Below are positions 42,271-50,575 of a DNA stretch of 64,000 nucleotides, piece after piece. A model generated the notes under the pieces. The model saw only the letters and a program-made list of their open reading frames with translations, was not told where the DNA came from and did not search any database. The translations under genes were made by a program, and so were the position numbers. Origin of the DNA: Streptomyces spirodelae (GTDB taxonomy: Bacteria; Actinomycetota; Actinomycetes; Streptomycetales; Streptomycetaceae); contig NZ_JAFFZN010000002.1 of NCBI RefSeq assembly GCF_017676385.1, positions 371,888-435,887 of the forward strand. Direction: 5' to 3'. The stretch's first letter is position 1. The number at the start of each line of letters is the position of its first letter.

Positions 42271-45200
42271 CTACTCGGTCTGCCAGTCCGCGAACTCGAC
42301 CAGTGCGCGGTCGCCGCTGCCGCCGTTGGTCGCCGACATGAACAGTCCGGTGTCCTGTCTGCCTGACGCGCCCGGCGCCTCGACGGTTGAGACGGTACGC
42401 CACGACCTGCCGTCGTCGGTGGACAGCTCCCCCTTGTAGGAGGTGCCGGAGCGGGAGAGCCGCAGCAGGACGGGGGCCTTGACCCCGGAGGCCGCCCGGT
42501 AGGAGTCCAGGGTGCCGTCGCCGTCGCTGTCGTACGACAGGACGACGCCGTGCGCGGGGGTCACCGCCAGGTTGACGAAACCGGCCGAGCCGGCCTCGGC
42601 GAGGCTGTTGCGCACCACGATGCCCGCGCGGGCCCAGGGGCCGCTGTCCTCCTGGGAGACGACCTTCAGCGTCACACTGCCCCCGTCGGCCAGCGCCTGC
42701 GCGCGGTAGACGGTGCCGAACTCGGCGGTGGCCTTCCACAGGTCCGCGCCGGCGCCGTCGATCGCCCACCGGCCCGCCAGGTGACCGAAGACGGCTTCGT
42801 TGGTCGTCACCGTGCGTACGCCGTCGGGGAGCGCCCCCGCGCGGTAGATGCGGCCGTTTTCGCCGAGGGTGATCCGCTCCTGGCCCTCGGGGCCGTTCTC
42901 GGCCTCGACGGTGTACTCCAGCGGTTCCAGCGGGCGGGTCGGCTGCCGGCCGGGTGTGGTGTAGCGCCAGCGCACGGTCGCCGTGCCGCCGGGGCTGATG
43001 GCCCGGTGCCGGGTCGGGTCCTGCGCCTTGGCGCCGTCCAGGCCGTGCAGCGCGAGGTCGACGGTGCCGGTGGGGCACAGCCCGTTCTCGTTGCGGAAGA
43101 CCGCCTGGACGGTGCTGGTCTCACCGGCCGGGACGGCGCGCGGCTCGGCCGACACCTTCAGCGAACCCTGGTAGGGCGCCTTGACCAGGACGTCACGGAC
43201 CCGGGTCGCGGTGGTGTACGGGTCGGTGAGGGGCCGGGTGGGGTAGTCGTTCGTCTTCTTGGTCCAGGGCTCTTCCTCGGCGTACCAGTCGAACTTCTTC
43301 GGTGCGCGCCGCTGTTCGAGCGCGTCCACCAGGTCGTCGAGGAACGCCTTCCACTGCGGCAGGTGGAAGTCCCGGATGAGGCCCTGCCAGTCGCGGTTGG
43401 CGTAGTTGGCCAGGTGGCCGCCGTCCGCGGTGGGGCGGTCGCCCCAAGTGGTGACCAGCACGCGTGCGGTGCGCTCCAGTGCGGCGCGCTCCGGGCCGGA
43501 GGCGGCCGAGGCGCGGGCAGCGGTCAGCCAGGGGCCGAGCAGGAAGGCGCGGTGGCCGCCGGACATGTCGTCGGCCAGCTCCATCAGCTTCAGCCACAGC
43601 GCGGCCAGCTTCTTGAAGGTGGCGACGTCCTTCTTCTTGTGGGCCGCTCTCAGCTGGGGGATGAGCGACCAGGAGCGGTTGGCCAGGATCTGCCGCCCGG
43701 TGTCGGTCAGGTCGTAGCGGTAGGCGTCGCTGCCGCGCAGCCGTTTGCCGACGCCCAGCAGCGCGTCGAAGGCGGCGTCGAAGGCGGGCAGGTCGAAGGC
43801 CGGCGTGTGGGTGGCGTAGTAGGCGCCGGAGCGGGCCGTCAGGCTGGGACGGGCCGCGAAGATGCTGTCGTGCGGCCGCCCGTCCTTGCTGTTGATGCGG
43901 TACGCCGTCTCGCGCAGCGCCCGCATCGCCTTCTTGGCCTGCGCGTCCGTGCCGCCGTACCGGATCTTCGCCCAGGTGTCGAACCAGGTGCCGCGGTCGA
44001 CCGGGCGCTGCCGCCACGCCAGTTCGCTGAACAGCTCCAGCGCTGCCGCGTCGCGATGGGTGGCCTCGGGCATGTAGCAGGTGCCGGTCAGCTTGCTGCC
44101 CCGCTTGTCGCGCCAGGCGGTGAACCGCTCCGTCCACATGTGGGTCTTGGCGCCCATGGTGGTGCGGCCGCCGAAGTTGGGGATGGTGCCGAACGCGTAC
44201 GGCACCCCGCCCCAGTCCTTCTCCCGATCGGTGACCCGGTCCAGGTCGGAGAGGCCGTCGACGATGAGCATCTTGTCCTTGGCCGCGAGCCCGTCCAGCA
44301 GGTCGCGGCGCGGGTTGTTCTGCCAGCCGAGAATCACCCAGGTGGCGCCGGGCCGTGCGGTGTGCAGGGCCTTCTCCACGGCCCGCGCCGCCTGCGGCAC
44401 CGGCACGTCCCCGGGGTCGCCGCCCTCGTGCAGCAGGTCCATTTTGAAGTGGTCCGCCTCACCGAACAGTTGTTTCTGGTGCCGGTAGAAGGAGGCCGCG
44501 ACCTTGCGGAAGGCCGCCGTACGCGGGTCCAGCCACGGCGGCCGCTCCAGCCCGGCCCACTTGCCCTGCGGAACGGTGCGGCTGCCCTTGTTGCGCTTGG
44601 CGAAGTCGCCGGGGACGGTGCCGAAGTAGCCCGGCAGCACGGGCTTCATGCCCAGCTCGCGCATCCGGTCCACGATCTGCTTGCCCAGCGCCGTACGCCG
44701 TTTCAGCAGCTCGGTGCTGAGGGGACCGCCGTACTCGGCCATGTTCTGCAGCAGCCACCAGGGCTGGTGGGTGGGCGCCGGAATCCAGGAGCGCGCCTCC
44801 TGGTCGCTGTAGCCGAAGTCCTGGAGCATCCGGTGGTAGACGGCTTCCTGGCCCGCGGTGACCAGCACCTCGTTGAAGCCGTGCAGCGCGAGGACGTCGA
44901 GGAAGTGCTCCCAGTGCCCCCAGTCGGCGTAGGGGGCGGTGTAGCCGTCGTGCGTGTCGTTGAGCGCGAACCGGTTGGGCACGGTGGCCTGCTGCGCGTG
45001 CTGCCTGCGGGGCGCGGGCAGGGTGGCGGGCAGGTCGAGTTGGCTGCCGGCCCAGGAGATGTGCGCGTCGCAGCTGTACTTGAGGTACCAGTGCACGCCG
45101 GTCAGCAGCGCCACAGGGCCGGTGCCCGCCACGTTGATACGCCCGGCGCGGCCTGTGACCTTGAAGCGTTCGGGGCCGCCGATGTGCTGGAGCGTGATCT

Positions 45201-45483
45201 GGTCGGCGTGCCGGGGGAGCAGCCGTCGCAGCGCGGCCCGGGCGGCAGCCGTGGCCGCCTTGCCCGGTGCGGTGGCAGGGGCCTGGGCGCCGAGTGCGCC
45301 GTGGGCCGCGCCGGTGCTGTCCGCTGCCATGGCGGGGACATACCCGCTTCCCAGCGCGAGACCCGCGCCGAGCGCCCCCGTGGTGCCCAGCACGGCGCGT
45401 CTGTTGAGGGGGGAGCGTGCCGGGGGCACCGAGCGTTGATCGGACTTGTCGTATCTTTCCCGCTCATTGACCGGCTCGTGCAT
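42271..45483 (-). CDS. Secreted GH89 alpha-N-acetylglucosaminidase
   Basis: A 1070-aa exported glycosidase. A Tat signal (SPLNRRAVLGTTGALGAG) is followed by the GH89 N-terminal domain, the central barrel (RFALNDTHDGYTAPYADWGH, HGFNEVLVTAGQEAVYHRML, FGTIPNFGGRTTMGAKTHMW) and the helical tip domain. C-terminal beta modules from about 745 on include NPCBM-like and DUF1349/LamG-like parts (GVVLSYDSDGDGTLDSYRAA). The length exceeds the catalytic core by about 300 residues. It removes terminal alpha-GlcNAc, likely from host or soil glycans. It lies between a response regulator and a kinase on the same strand. Confidence 0.92.
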   Translation of the reverse strand: MHEPVNERERYDKSDQRSVPPARSPLNRRAVLGTTGALGAGLALGSGYVPAMAADSTGAAHGALGAQAPATAPGKAATAAARAALRRLLPRHADQITLQHIGGPERFKVTGRAGRINVAGTGPVALLTGVHWYLKYSCDAHISWAGSQLDLPATLPAPRRQHAQQATVPNRFALNDTHDGYTAPYADWGHWEHFLDVLALHGFNEVLVTAGQEAVYHRMLQDFGYSDQEARSWIPAPTHQPWWLLQNMAEYGGPLSTELLKRRTALGKQIVDRMRELGMKPVLPGYFGTVPGDFAKRNKGSRTVPQGKWAGLERPPWLDPRTAAFRKVAASFYRHQKQLFGEADHFKMDLLHEGGDPGDVPVPQAARAVEKALHTARPGATWVILGWQNNPRRDLLDGLAAKDKMLIVDGLSDLDRVTDREKDWGGVPYAFGTIPNFGGRTTMGAKTHMWTERFTAWRDKRGSKLTGTCYMPEATHRDAAALELFSELAWRQRPVDRGTWFDTWAKIRYGGTDAQAKKAMRALRETAYRINSKDGRPHDSIFAARPSLTARSGAYYATHTPAFDLPAFDAAFDALLGVGKRLRGSDAYRYDLTDTGRQILANRSWSLIPQLRAAHKKKDVATFKKLAALWLKLMELADDMSGGHRAFLLGPWLTAARASAASGPERAALERTARVLVTTWGDRPTADGGHLANYANRDWQGLIRDFHLPQWKAFLDDLVDALEQRRAPKKFDWYAEEEPWTKKTNDYPTRPLTDPYTTATRVRDVLVKAPYQGSLKVSAEPRAVPAGETSTVQAVFRNENGLCPTGTVDLALHGLDGAKAQDPTRHRAISPGGTATVRWRYTTPGRQPTRPLEPLEYTVEAENGPEGQERITLGENGRIYRAGALPDGVRTVTTNEAVFGHLAGRWAIDGAGADLWKATAEFGTVYRAQALADGGSVTLKVVSQEDSGPWARAGIVVRNSLAEAGSAGFVNLAVTPAHGVVLSYDSDGDGTLDSYRAASGVKAPVLLRLSRSGTSYKGELSTDDGRSWRTVSTVEAPGASGRQDTGLFMSATNGGSGDRALVEFADWQTE

Positions 45484-45560
45484 GGTGGGCGCCTCCAGAT
45501 GACGGATGTCCTGCCGTATGTGACCAAAGACACGTACGGGGAGGCACGGTAACGAAGCGG

Positions 45561-46208
45561 TCAGCCTCGGTCGAGGTACGCGAGCACGGCGAGTACCCGC
45601 CTGTTGTCGTCGTCCGAGGGCGGCAGTCCCAGCTTTCCGAAGATGTTGGAGGTGTGCTTGGCGACGGCCCGCTCGGTGACGAACAGCTGGGCCGCGATCG
45701 CCGCGTTCGACCGGCCCTGCGCCATCAGCTCCATGACCTCCTTCTCCCTGGAGGTCAGATTGCCCATCGGTTCGTCCTGGGCGCGCCGCGTCAGCAACTG
45801 CTGGATGACCTGCGGGTCCATCGCCGTACCGCCCTCGGACACCCGGCGCACGGCGTCCACGAACTGGTCCGCGTCGAAGACCCGGTCCTTGAGCAGATAG
45901 CCCACCCCGCCGTTGCCGTCGGCCAGCAGTTCGCGCGCGTACAACTGCTCGACGTGCTGCGAGAGCACCAGCACCGGCAGCCCCGGCCGCTTGCGGCGGG
46001 CCTCCAGCGCGCACTGCAGGCCCTCGTCGGTGAACGAGGGCGGCAGCCGTACGTCCACCACGGCCACGTCCGGCTCCAGCTCCAGCAGCGCCCGGCTCAG
46101 CTCAGGACCGTTGTCGACAGCCGCGGCGATCTCGAAGTCGAACGCCTCCAGCATCCGTACGAGCCCGTCCCTGAGCAGGAAAAGGTCCTCGGCGATCACG
46201 ACACGCAC
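45561..46208 (-). CDS. NarL-family response regulator
   Basis: A 215-aa regulator with acidic ED7-8, phospho-acceptor Asp52 (VAVVDVRLPP), a switch Lys in GYLLKDRVF, and a LuxR HTH (LTSREKEVMELMAQGRSNAA, ERAVAKHTSNIFGKL). The PPSFTDEGL loop after the phospho-site is the subtype normally found with kinases of the Putative-sensor family such as 41100 and 56588. It heads a same-strand string with the GH89 and kinase genes (77- and 40-base gaps). Confidence 0.93.
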   Translation of the reverse strand: MRVVIAEDLFLLRDGLVRMLEAFDFEIAAAVDNGPELSRALLELEPDVAVVDVRLPPSFTDEGLQCALEARRKRPGLPVLVLSQHVEQLYARELLADGNGGVGYLLKDRVFDADQFVDAVRRVSEGGTAMDPQVIQQLLTRRAQDEPMGNLTSREKEVMELMAQGRSNAAIAAQLFVTERAVAKHTSNIFGKLGLPPSDDDNRRVLAVLAYLDRG

Positions 46209-46286
46209 GGAAAGCTCCCCATTGACAGCGGCTTGGGCCGGATGGCGGCACGACGCCCTGAATCTACCGGGGAACCTCCCGGCGCA

Positions 46287-47120
46287 TCAGCGGCCCTGTT
46301 CCTTCCGCAACGCGGCGGCGACCGCGTCGAGGCGCCCCAATCCATGGGCGACCCCGAGCCCGTCCATGTAGTCGCGGACAAGGACGAGCCGTCCGTCGCG
46401 CACCCGCAGCACCAACAGCCCGGGGAAGCGGAACGGGCGGCCCTCGGGCGCGACCGTCCCGCTCACCGTCTGCTCGACGGTGAGCACCTCCCCATCCGTA
46501 CTCGGGTGCACCACGACATCCCGGATCTCCTCCGGCCGGGCCGGACTGCCGTCCCACAGCGCGTGGTAGCCCGCACGGATCTCTTCCCGCCCCGTGAAGC
46601 GCTCGGGCAGCCCGGGGAAGGCGAACGGGAACTCGTGCACGCCGTCGTCCGCGTACAGGCCGGCCAGCGCGTCCGCGTCCATGTCCAGCATCGCCCGGTG
46701 GTAGCGGTCGAGAACCTCGCGCGGTCCCGGCCGGTCCGAGCCCTGGATCAGGTCCCACCGGTTGCCGTACAGGTCCCGGAAGACGGCGACCGTCCCGTAC
46801 GGCTCCCGGCGGGGCGGCTCCTCGAAGCGGACTCCGGCCTCGGTGAGACGGGCGTGCTCAGCGGCGAAGTCCGCGGTGTACAGGAAGAATCCGACCCGCC
46901 CGCCGGTCTGGTCCCCGACCCGGCGGCGCTGCGCCGGGTTCACGGCGCGGGCCAGCAGGAGTCCCGTGCCGCCGGGCGCGGGCGGCCGCACAGCGACCCA
47001 GCGCTTGCTCGCGTCGATCCTGGTGTCCTCGCGCAGGGTGAAGCCCAGCACGCCGACGTAGAAGCCCAGGGCCTCGTCGTAGTCCTCCACCAGCAGTGTG
47101 ACCAGGTCGATCCGGTTCAT
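46287..47120 (-). CDS. VOC (glyoxalase-like) and SnoaL-like fusion protein
   Basis: A 277-aa protein of two domains. Residues 1-128 are a vicinal-oxygen-chelate fold (MNRIDLVTLLVEDYDEALGF, then VFRDLYGNRWDLIQGSD). Residues 132-277 are a SnoaL/NTF2-like domain (VLDRYHRAMLDMDADALAGL, FTGREEIRAGYHALW). VOC metal ligands are not clearly all present: the opening RID lacks the usual His. ATG 47120 is the first Met. The function is unknown; both folds occur in detoxification and natural-product enzymes. Confidence 0.85.
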   Translation of the reverse strand: MNRIDLVTLLVEDYDEALGFYVGVLGFTLREDTRIDASKRWVAVRPPAPGGTGLLLARAVNPAQRRRVGDQTGGRVGFFLYTADFAAEHARLTEAGVRFEEPPRREPYGTVAVFRDLYGNRWDLIQGSDRPGPREVLDRYHRAMLDMDADALAGLYADDGVHEFPFAFPGLPERFTGREEIRAGYHALWDGSPARPEEIRDVVVHPSTDGEVLTVEQTVSGTVAPEGRPFRFPGLLVLRVRDGRLVLVRDYMDGLGVAHGLGRLDAVAAALRKEQGR

Positions 47121-47158
47121 CCGGGTGTCCCTCCCGACCTTTCCGAGAGTTTCCAGGA

Positions 47159-47186
47159 GGGAGGGGGCGAGGTGCCGCCCCCTCCC
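47159..47186 (-). terminator. Hairpin terminator after the trypsin-like gene
   Basis: GGGAGGGGGC (47159-47168) and GCCCCCTCCC (47177-47186) form a perfect 10-bp stem with an 8-base loop, 12 bases after the trypsin-like stop on the minus strand. No U-tract is present. Confidence 0.7.
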
Positions 47187-47198
47187 GGTGGCGGCGGG

Positions 47199-48200
47199 TC
47201 AGCCGATGACCTTGTGCATCCAGCCGCGGTGCTCGGCAACGCTCGGGTAGATGTCGGGCGTCGTGCCGCAGTCGCCGACCGACCGGCTGGTGACACCGGC
47301 CAGCCGCCAGCGGCCGTGCACCTTCGTCAGCGCGGGAGCACCCGAGTCGCCACCGCACGTGCCGGCGTAGCCGTCCGGGTTGTCCGTGCAGAAGTCGCCC
47401 TCGCGGATGCCCCAGGCGTCCCCGTCCGTCTCGTTCGAGACGCACTTGGGGGTGTCCGGAGCCAGCACCGGCAGGTCGACCTCGCGGTGCATGACGGGCA
47501 GCTGCGAGGGGTCGTTGCCCGTCGCCTTGGTGTAGCCCCAGCCCGTCGCCTTGACGGTCTCCCCGGCTGCGGGGGTCCGCCACGCCAGCGGCGCGGGCTT
47601 CTTCGAGACCTTGGAGGAGAGCTTGAGCAGCGCCAGATCGTCCGCGCTGCCGCGGTTCGCGTCCGTGTAGTCGTAGCCCGGGTGGACCACGATCTTCTTC
47701 ACCTCGGCGACCTCGCCGCCCTGCGTGCGGTCCAGGGAGCCGACCCGCACATGGTAGGCGGCCGGGTCGTTGGTGCCCGCCGTGGTGGTGACACAGTGCC
47801 CTGCCGTCAGCACCCAGTCGGCGGCTATCAGGGTGCCGCCGCAGGTGTGGCCGTCGGGGTCGTCGCCGCGCTGCTTCTGCAGGGAGACGATGAAGGAGTA
47901 GTTCTCGGTGGACTCCTCACCGCCGATGATCTTCGTCTCGTACCCGGAGTCCCCCGCCGTGCCCGACTCCTGGGCCGCGTAGGCGACCGTGCCCGCCACG
48001 GCGAGCCCCAGGGAGAGGGCCGAGACGAACACCGCACGCGCGGCCCTGCCGGTGCCCCTGGCGGTGCTCTTGGCGGTACGGCGGGTGAGGCGATTTCCGA
48101 GGGAGTGCTGGCTGGTCCTGATGAGCCTGTCCTTTCTCTTCCCGCCCCGGCGGCGCCCGGCCGCCGGGGCGACTGCGGGGCGCGGCGTCGGCCACACCAC
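47199..48200 (-). CDS. Secreted trypsin-like serine protease (S1), start uncertain
   Basis: The frame encodes a signal region (AARAVFVSALSLGLAVAGTVAYAAQ), a short propeptide and a trypsin domain starting KIIGGEES. It has catalytic His (LTAGHC), Asp (DDLALLKL) and Ser (CGGDSGAP), plus six Cys in the domain. The start is unclear: an Arg/Lys-rich stretch (KRKDRLIRTSQHSLGNRLTR) precedes the signal, but no ATG/GTG with a good Shine-Dalgarno lies there. GTG 48200 (333 aa) is offered; GTG 48197 and an unusual ATC in the KDRLIRT stretch are alternatives. The domain ends WMHKVIG, the normal end of the family. Confidence 0.85.
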   Translation of the reverse strand: MVWPTPRPAVAPAAGRRRGGKRKDRLIRTSQHSLGNRLTRRTAKSTARGTGRAARAVFVSALSLGLAVAGTVAYAAQESGTAGDSGYETKIIGGEESTENYSFIVSLQKQRGDDPDGHTCGGTLIAADWVLTAGHCVTTTAGTNDPAAYHVRVGSLDRTQGGEVAEVKKIVVHPGYDYTDANRGSADDLALLKLSSKVSKKPAPLAWRTPAAGETVKATGWGYTKATGNDPSQLPVMHREVDLPVLAPDTPKCVSNETDGDAWGIREGDFCTDNPDGYAGTCGGDSGAPALTKVHGRWRLAGVTSRSVGDCGTTPDIYPSVAEHRGWMHKVIG

Positions 48201-48504
48201 CAGATGACACAAACATCTGCCGTTACTCGCGACGCGTCCATCCCACCCTCTCAACTCCCGCTTGTCCAGGGCTTTTTGGGGGACGCCGAGGGCGCGGTCC
48301 GAACCCTTCGGATGCGTGCGGGTTGCGCCCGGGATAAGGTGCGGCGACAGCAACGGATGTTCGAGCGATGCGGTGACAGAGGGAGGTGAGACGCATTTCC
48401 GCTCCGGAAGACAACGCGTTCTCGCCTCGCGGTGAACGGCCCGGCAGCAGCTGACCCGGGCGACCGCGGGCGAACGGGAGCGCTCCAGCACGGGAAAGGC
48501 TTCC
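48201..48504. other. 304-base divergent intergenic region (protease / methyltransferase)
   Basis: Separates the trypsin-like gene from the PrmC-like gene. A GGAGG at 48383-48387 is followed by a 22-codon frame (GTG 48387 to TGA) without a clear family. I see no strong promoter match or inverted repeat. The true 5' end of the protease gene may extend into this interval. Confidence 0.4.
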
Positions 48505-49413
48505 ATGCACCACACCACCCCTCCCTCCCCCTCTTCTCCCTCCTCTCAGAGCTCCTCCCAGCTCTCCCGGCAGTCCCCTCAGTCCCCGCTCTCTCCGCCG
48601 TCCGACCTGGTCGGGCGGCTCCGCGCGGCGGGCTGCGTCTTCGCCGAGGACGAGGCGCAGCTGCTGTGTCAGACCGCGAGCGGCCCGGCCGAACTCCGGG
48701 CGATGACGGCGCGCCGCGTCGCAGGTCACCCCCTCGAACACGTACTGGGCTGGGCGGAGTTCGCCGGGCTGCGGATCGCCGTCGACCCCGGCGTCTTCGT
48801 GCCCCGGCGCCGCACCGAGTCCTTGGTACGGTGCGCCGCCGCCTGCGCCCCGGATGAGGGCACCCCCGTCCTCGTCGACCTGTGCTGCGGCACCGGAGCG
48901 GTCGGCGTGGCACTGTTGGCCGCGCTGGGAGGGCGGGGCGAACTGCACGCCGCCGATCTCGACCCCGCCGCCGTACGGTGTGCCAGGCGCAACCTCGCCC
49001 CGGCGGGCGGCCACGTGTACGAGGGCGACCTGTTCGCCGCGCTGCCCGGCTCGCTGCGGGGCCGGATCGACGTACTGACGGCCAACGTTCCCTACGTTCC
49101 CACGGCGGACATACCGCTCCTGCCGCCCGAGGCCCGCGACCACGAGCCGCGCCCCGCGCTGGACGGCGGCCCCGACGGCCTGTCCCTGCTGCGGCGGGTC
49201 GCCGCCGACGCCGCCGCCTGGCTGGCGCCGGGCGGCGCACTGCTCACGGAGACCAGCTCCCACCAGGCACAACCGGCAGCCGGACTGCTGTCGGCCGCCG
49301 GTCTCCAGGTCACGGTCACCACCGACCCCGACCTGAACGCCACCACCCTCACCGCCCACCGCCCGGAAGAGACCGGCCCGGCGCCGCGTTGGGACGGACA
49401 TGTTGATCGGTGA
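48505..49413 (+). CDS. PrmC/HemK-related N5-glutamine methyltransferase
   Basis: A 302-aa SAM methyltransferase. After a Ser/Pro-rich tail (1-32) come the helical PrmC N-terminal region (GHPLEHVLGWAEFAGLRIAV, VPRRRTESLV), SAM motif VDLCCGTGAVGVALL, and the catalytic NPPY-type motif in the form NVPYVPTADI. The NVPY variant and lack of an adjacent prfA mark the PrmC-related family, not the release-factor enzyme itself. ATG 48505 is the first Met; the low-complexity tail may be poorly placed. Confidence 0.88.
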   Translation: MHHTTPPSPSSPSSQSSSQLSRQSPQSPLSPPSDLVGRLRAAGCVFAEDEAQLLCQTASGPAELRAMTARRVAGHPLEHVLGWAEFAGLRIAVDPGVFVPRRRTESLVRCAAACAPDEGTPVLVDLCCGTGAVGVALLAALGGRGELHAADLDPAAVRCARRNLAPAGGHVYEGDLFAALPGSLRGRIDVLTANVPYVPTADIPLLPPEARDHEPRPALDGGPDGLSLLRRVAADAAAWLAPGGALLTETSSHQAQPAAGLLSAAGLQVTVTTDPDLNATTLTAHRPEETGPAPRWDGHVDR

Positions 49414-49437
49414 GCCGGCGGAGAGCTCGGTGCCGGA

Positions 49438-50322
49438 TCACCCGGTCGGCAACTGCTGTTGAGCCGTGTGCAGCAGACCGGTGACCGTTTCCGCGAAGCG
49501 GGCGTCGCACAGGTGCTGTTCGCCGGTGCGGGCCGCCGTCAGCAGCGCTTCGACGGCGCGCCCGAAGGAGTCGGCGGGGGCCTCGTCGCGCAGCGGCAGC
49601 TCGGTGACGCCCGGGGCGCCCCGCACCTGTGCGGTCACCCCGGCCGCCGCGGGGGTCACCGAGTGGCTGAGCGTGCAGGTGCTGGAGGCGCCCGAGGTGT
49701 GCCGCAGTACCAGGTGCACGGTGTCACCGATGCCGCCGGGCGCTGCCGAGACCTGCTCCACCGGGCCGAGCAGCGGAAGCAGCACGGACAGCGCGTGCGG
49801 CCCCACGTCCCACAGCGCTCCCTTCTCGCGCCGCCAGGGCGACGCGGTGTAGGGCGAGTCGGCGCCGCCGAAGACGGGGGAGAGCCAGTCTGCTCTTCCG
49901 ACCTGCCAGCCTTCCGCCGCGGCCTGCTCACGCAGCCAGCCGCCGGTCGACTCGCAGAAGTGCAGCGTGAAGAAGACGACGCAGCCGACCCCGGCCCGCT
50001 CGACGGCTTCGGCGACGCCGCGGGCCGCCTGCGGCGTGGTGGCGACGGGCTTGTCCAGGAGCAGATGGCATCCGGCCTCGGCGGCGCGCGCGGCGAGCGG
50101 CGCCTGGACATCCGGCGGGAGCGCGACAGCGACCGCGTCGCAGGCGTCGAAGAGCGCGTCCACCTCGGCCCAGGGCCGGGTTCCCAGCCGCTCGGCGAGT
50201 GCTCCCGTGGGCTCGGGGCGCCGCCCCCACACCCCGACCAGCTCCACCTCGTCGTGCGCGGCCAGCGCGGGTCCGTGGGTGCGCTCCGCCCAGGGCCCTG
50301 TCCCCAGCAGTCCGAACTTCAT
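49438..50322 (-). CDS. Gfo/Idh/MocA-family oxidoreductase
   Basis: A 294-aa NAD(P)-binding protein: Rossmann start MKFGLLGTGPWAERTHGPAL, then HLLLDKPVATTPQAARG with the catalytic Lys of the EKP-like motif (here DKP), and GALWDVGPHALSVLLPLLG with the conserved His. It is shorter than typical members (about 340) but complete in both domains. ATG 50322 is chosen because the fold begins immediately; the longer frame is Pro/Arg filler. It probably oxidises a sugar or inositol-like substrate. Confidence 0.88.
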   Translation of the reverse strand: MKFGLLGTGPWAERTHGPALAAHDEVELVGVWGRRPEPTGALAERLGTRPWAEVDALFDACDAVAVALPPDVQAPLAARAAEAGCHLLLDKPVATTPQAARGVAEAVERAGVGCVVFFTLHFCESTGGWLREQAAAEGWQVGRADWLSPVFGGADSPYTASPWRREKGALWDVGPHALSVLLPLLGPVEQVSAAPGGIGDTVHLVLRHTSGASSTCTLSHSVTPAAAGVTAQVRGAPGVTELPLRDEAPADSFGRAVEALLTAARTGEQHLCDARFAETVTGLLHTAQQQLPTG

Positions 50323-50395
50323 ACCGGGCAGCGTACGAGGTCCGGGCGCGGATGCCGAGGGCGTCCCCGCGCCGAGGGCCCCGGCGGGCACGGGG

Positions 50396-50454
50396 GTGCC
50401 GGGCGGCGCGGGCCGGTGCCGGGTGGCGCGGCCGATACCGGGCGGCGCGGGCCG
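50396..50454. repeat. About 20-bp GC-rich tandem repeat, 3 copies
   Basis: GTGCCGGGCGGCGCGGGCCG at 50396-50415 is followed by a diverged copy (50416-50434) and another (50435-50454). It lies in the 253-base divergent region between the Gfo/Idh gene and the aldehyde dehydrogenase gene. No function is evident. Confidence 0.65.
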
Positions 50455-50575
50455 GGATTGCCCCATCGGTGCCGAATATTCCGCCGGAGGCGCACGTGAC
50501 CGGTGCGCCCCGTAGCCAGCGGTGGCACTCGGGCGCAATCTTGGCGCCGGTCGGTGCGAACGAGGGAGACGGGCG

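Noticed and set aside
45484..46014. Extension of the GH89 frame through the response regulator gene
   Set aside because: Overlaps the coding sequence of the regulator in another frame; the Tat signal begins at ATG 45483.
48387..48455. 22-codon frame after GGAGG near 48383
   Set aside because: The start overlaps the Shine-Dalgarno itself, there is no adjacent amino-acid operon, and no codon cluster suggests a leader peptide. Left unannotated.
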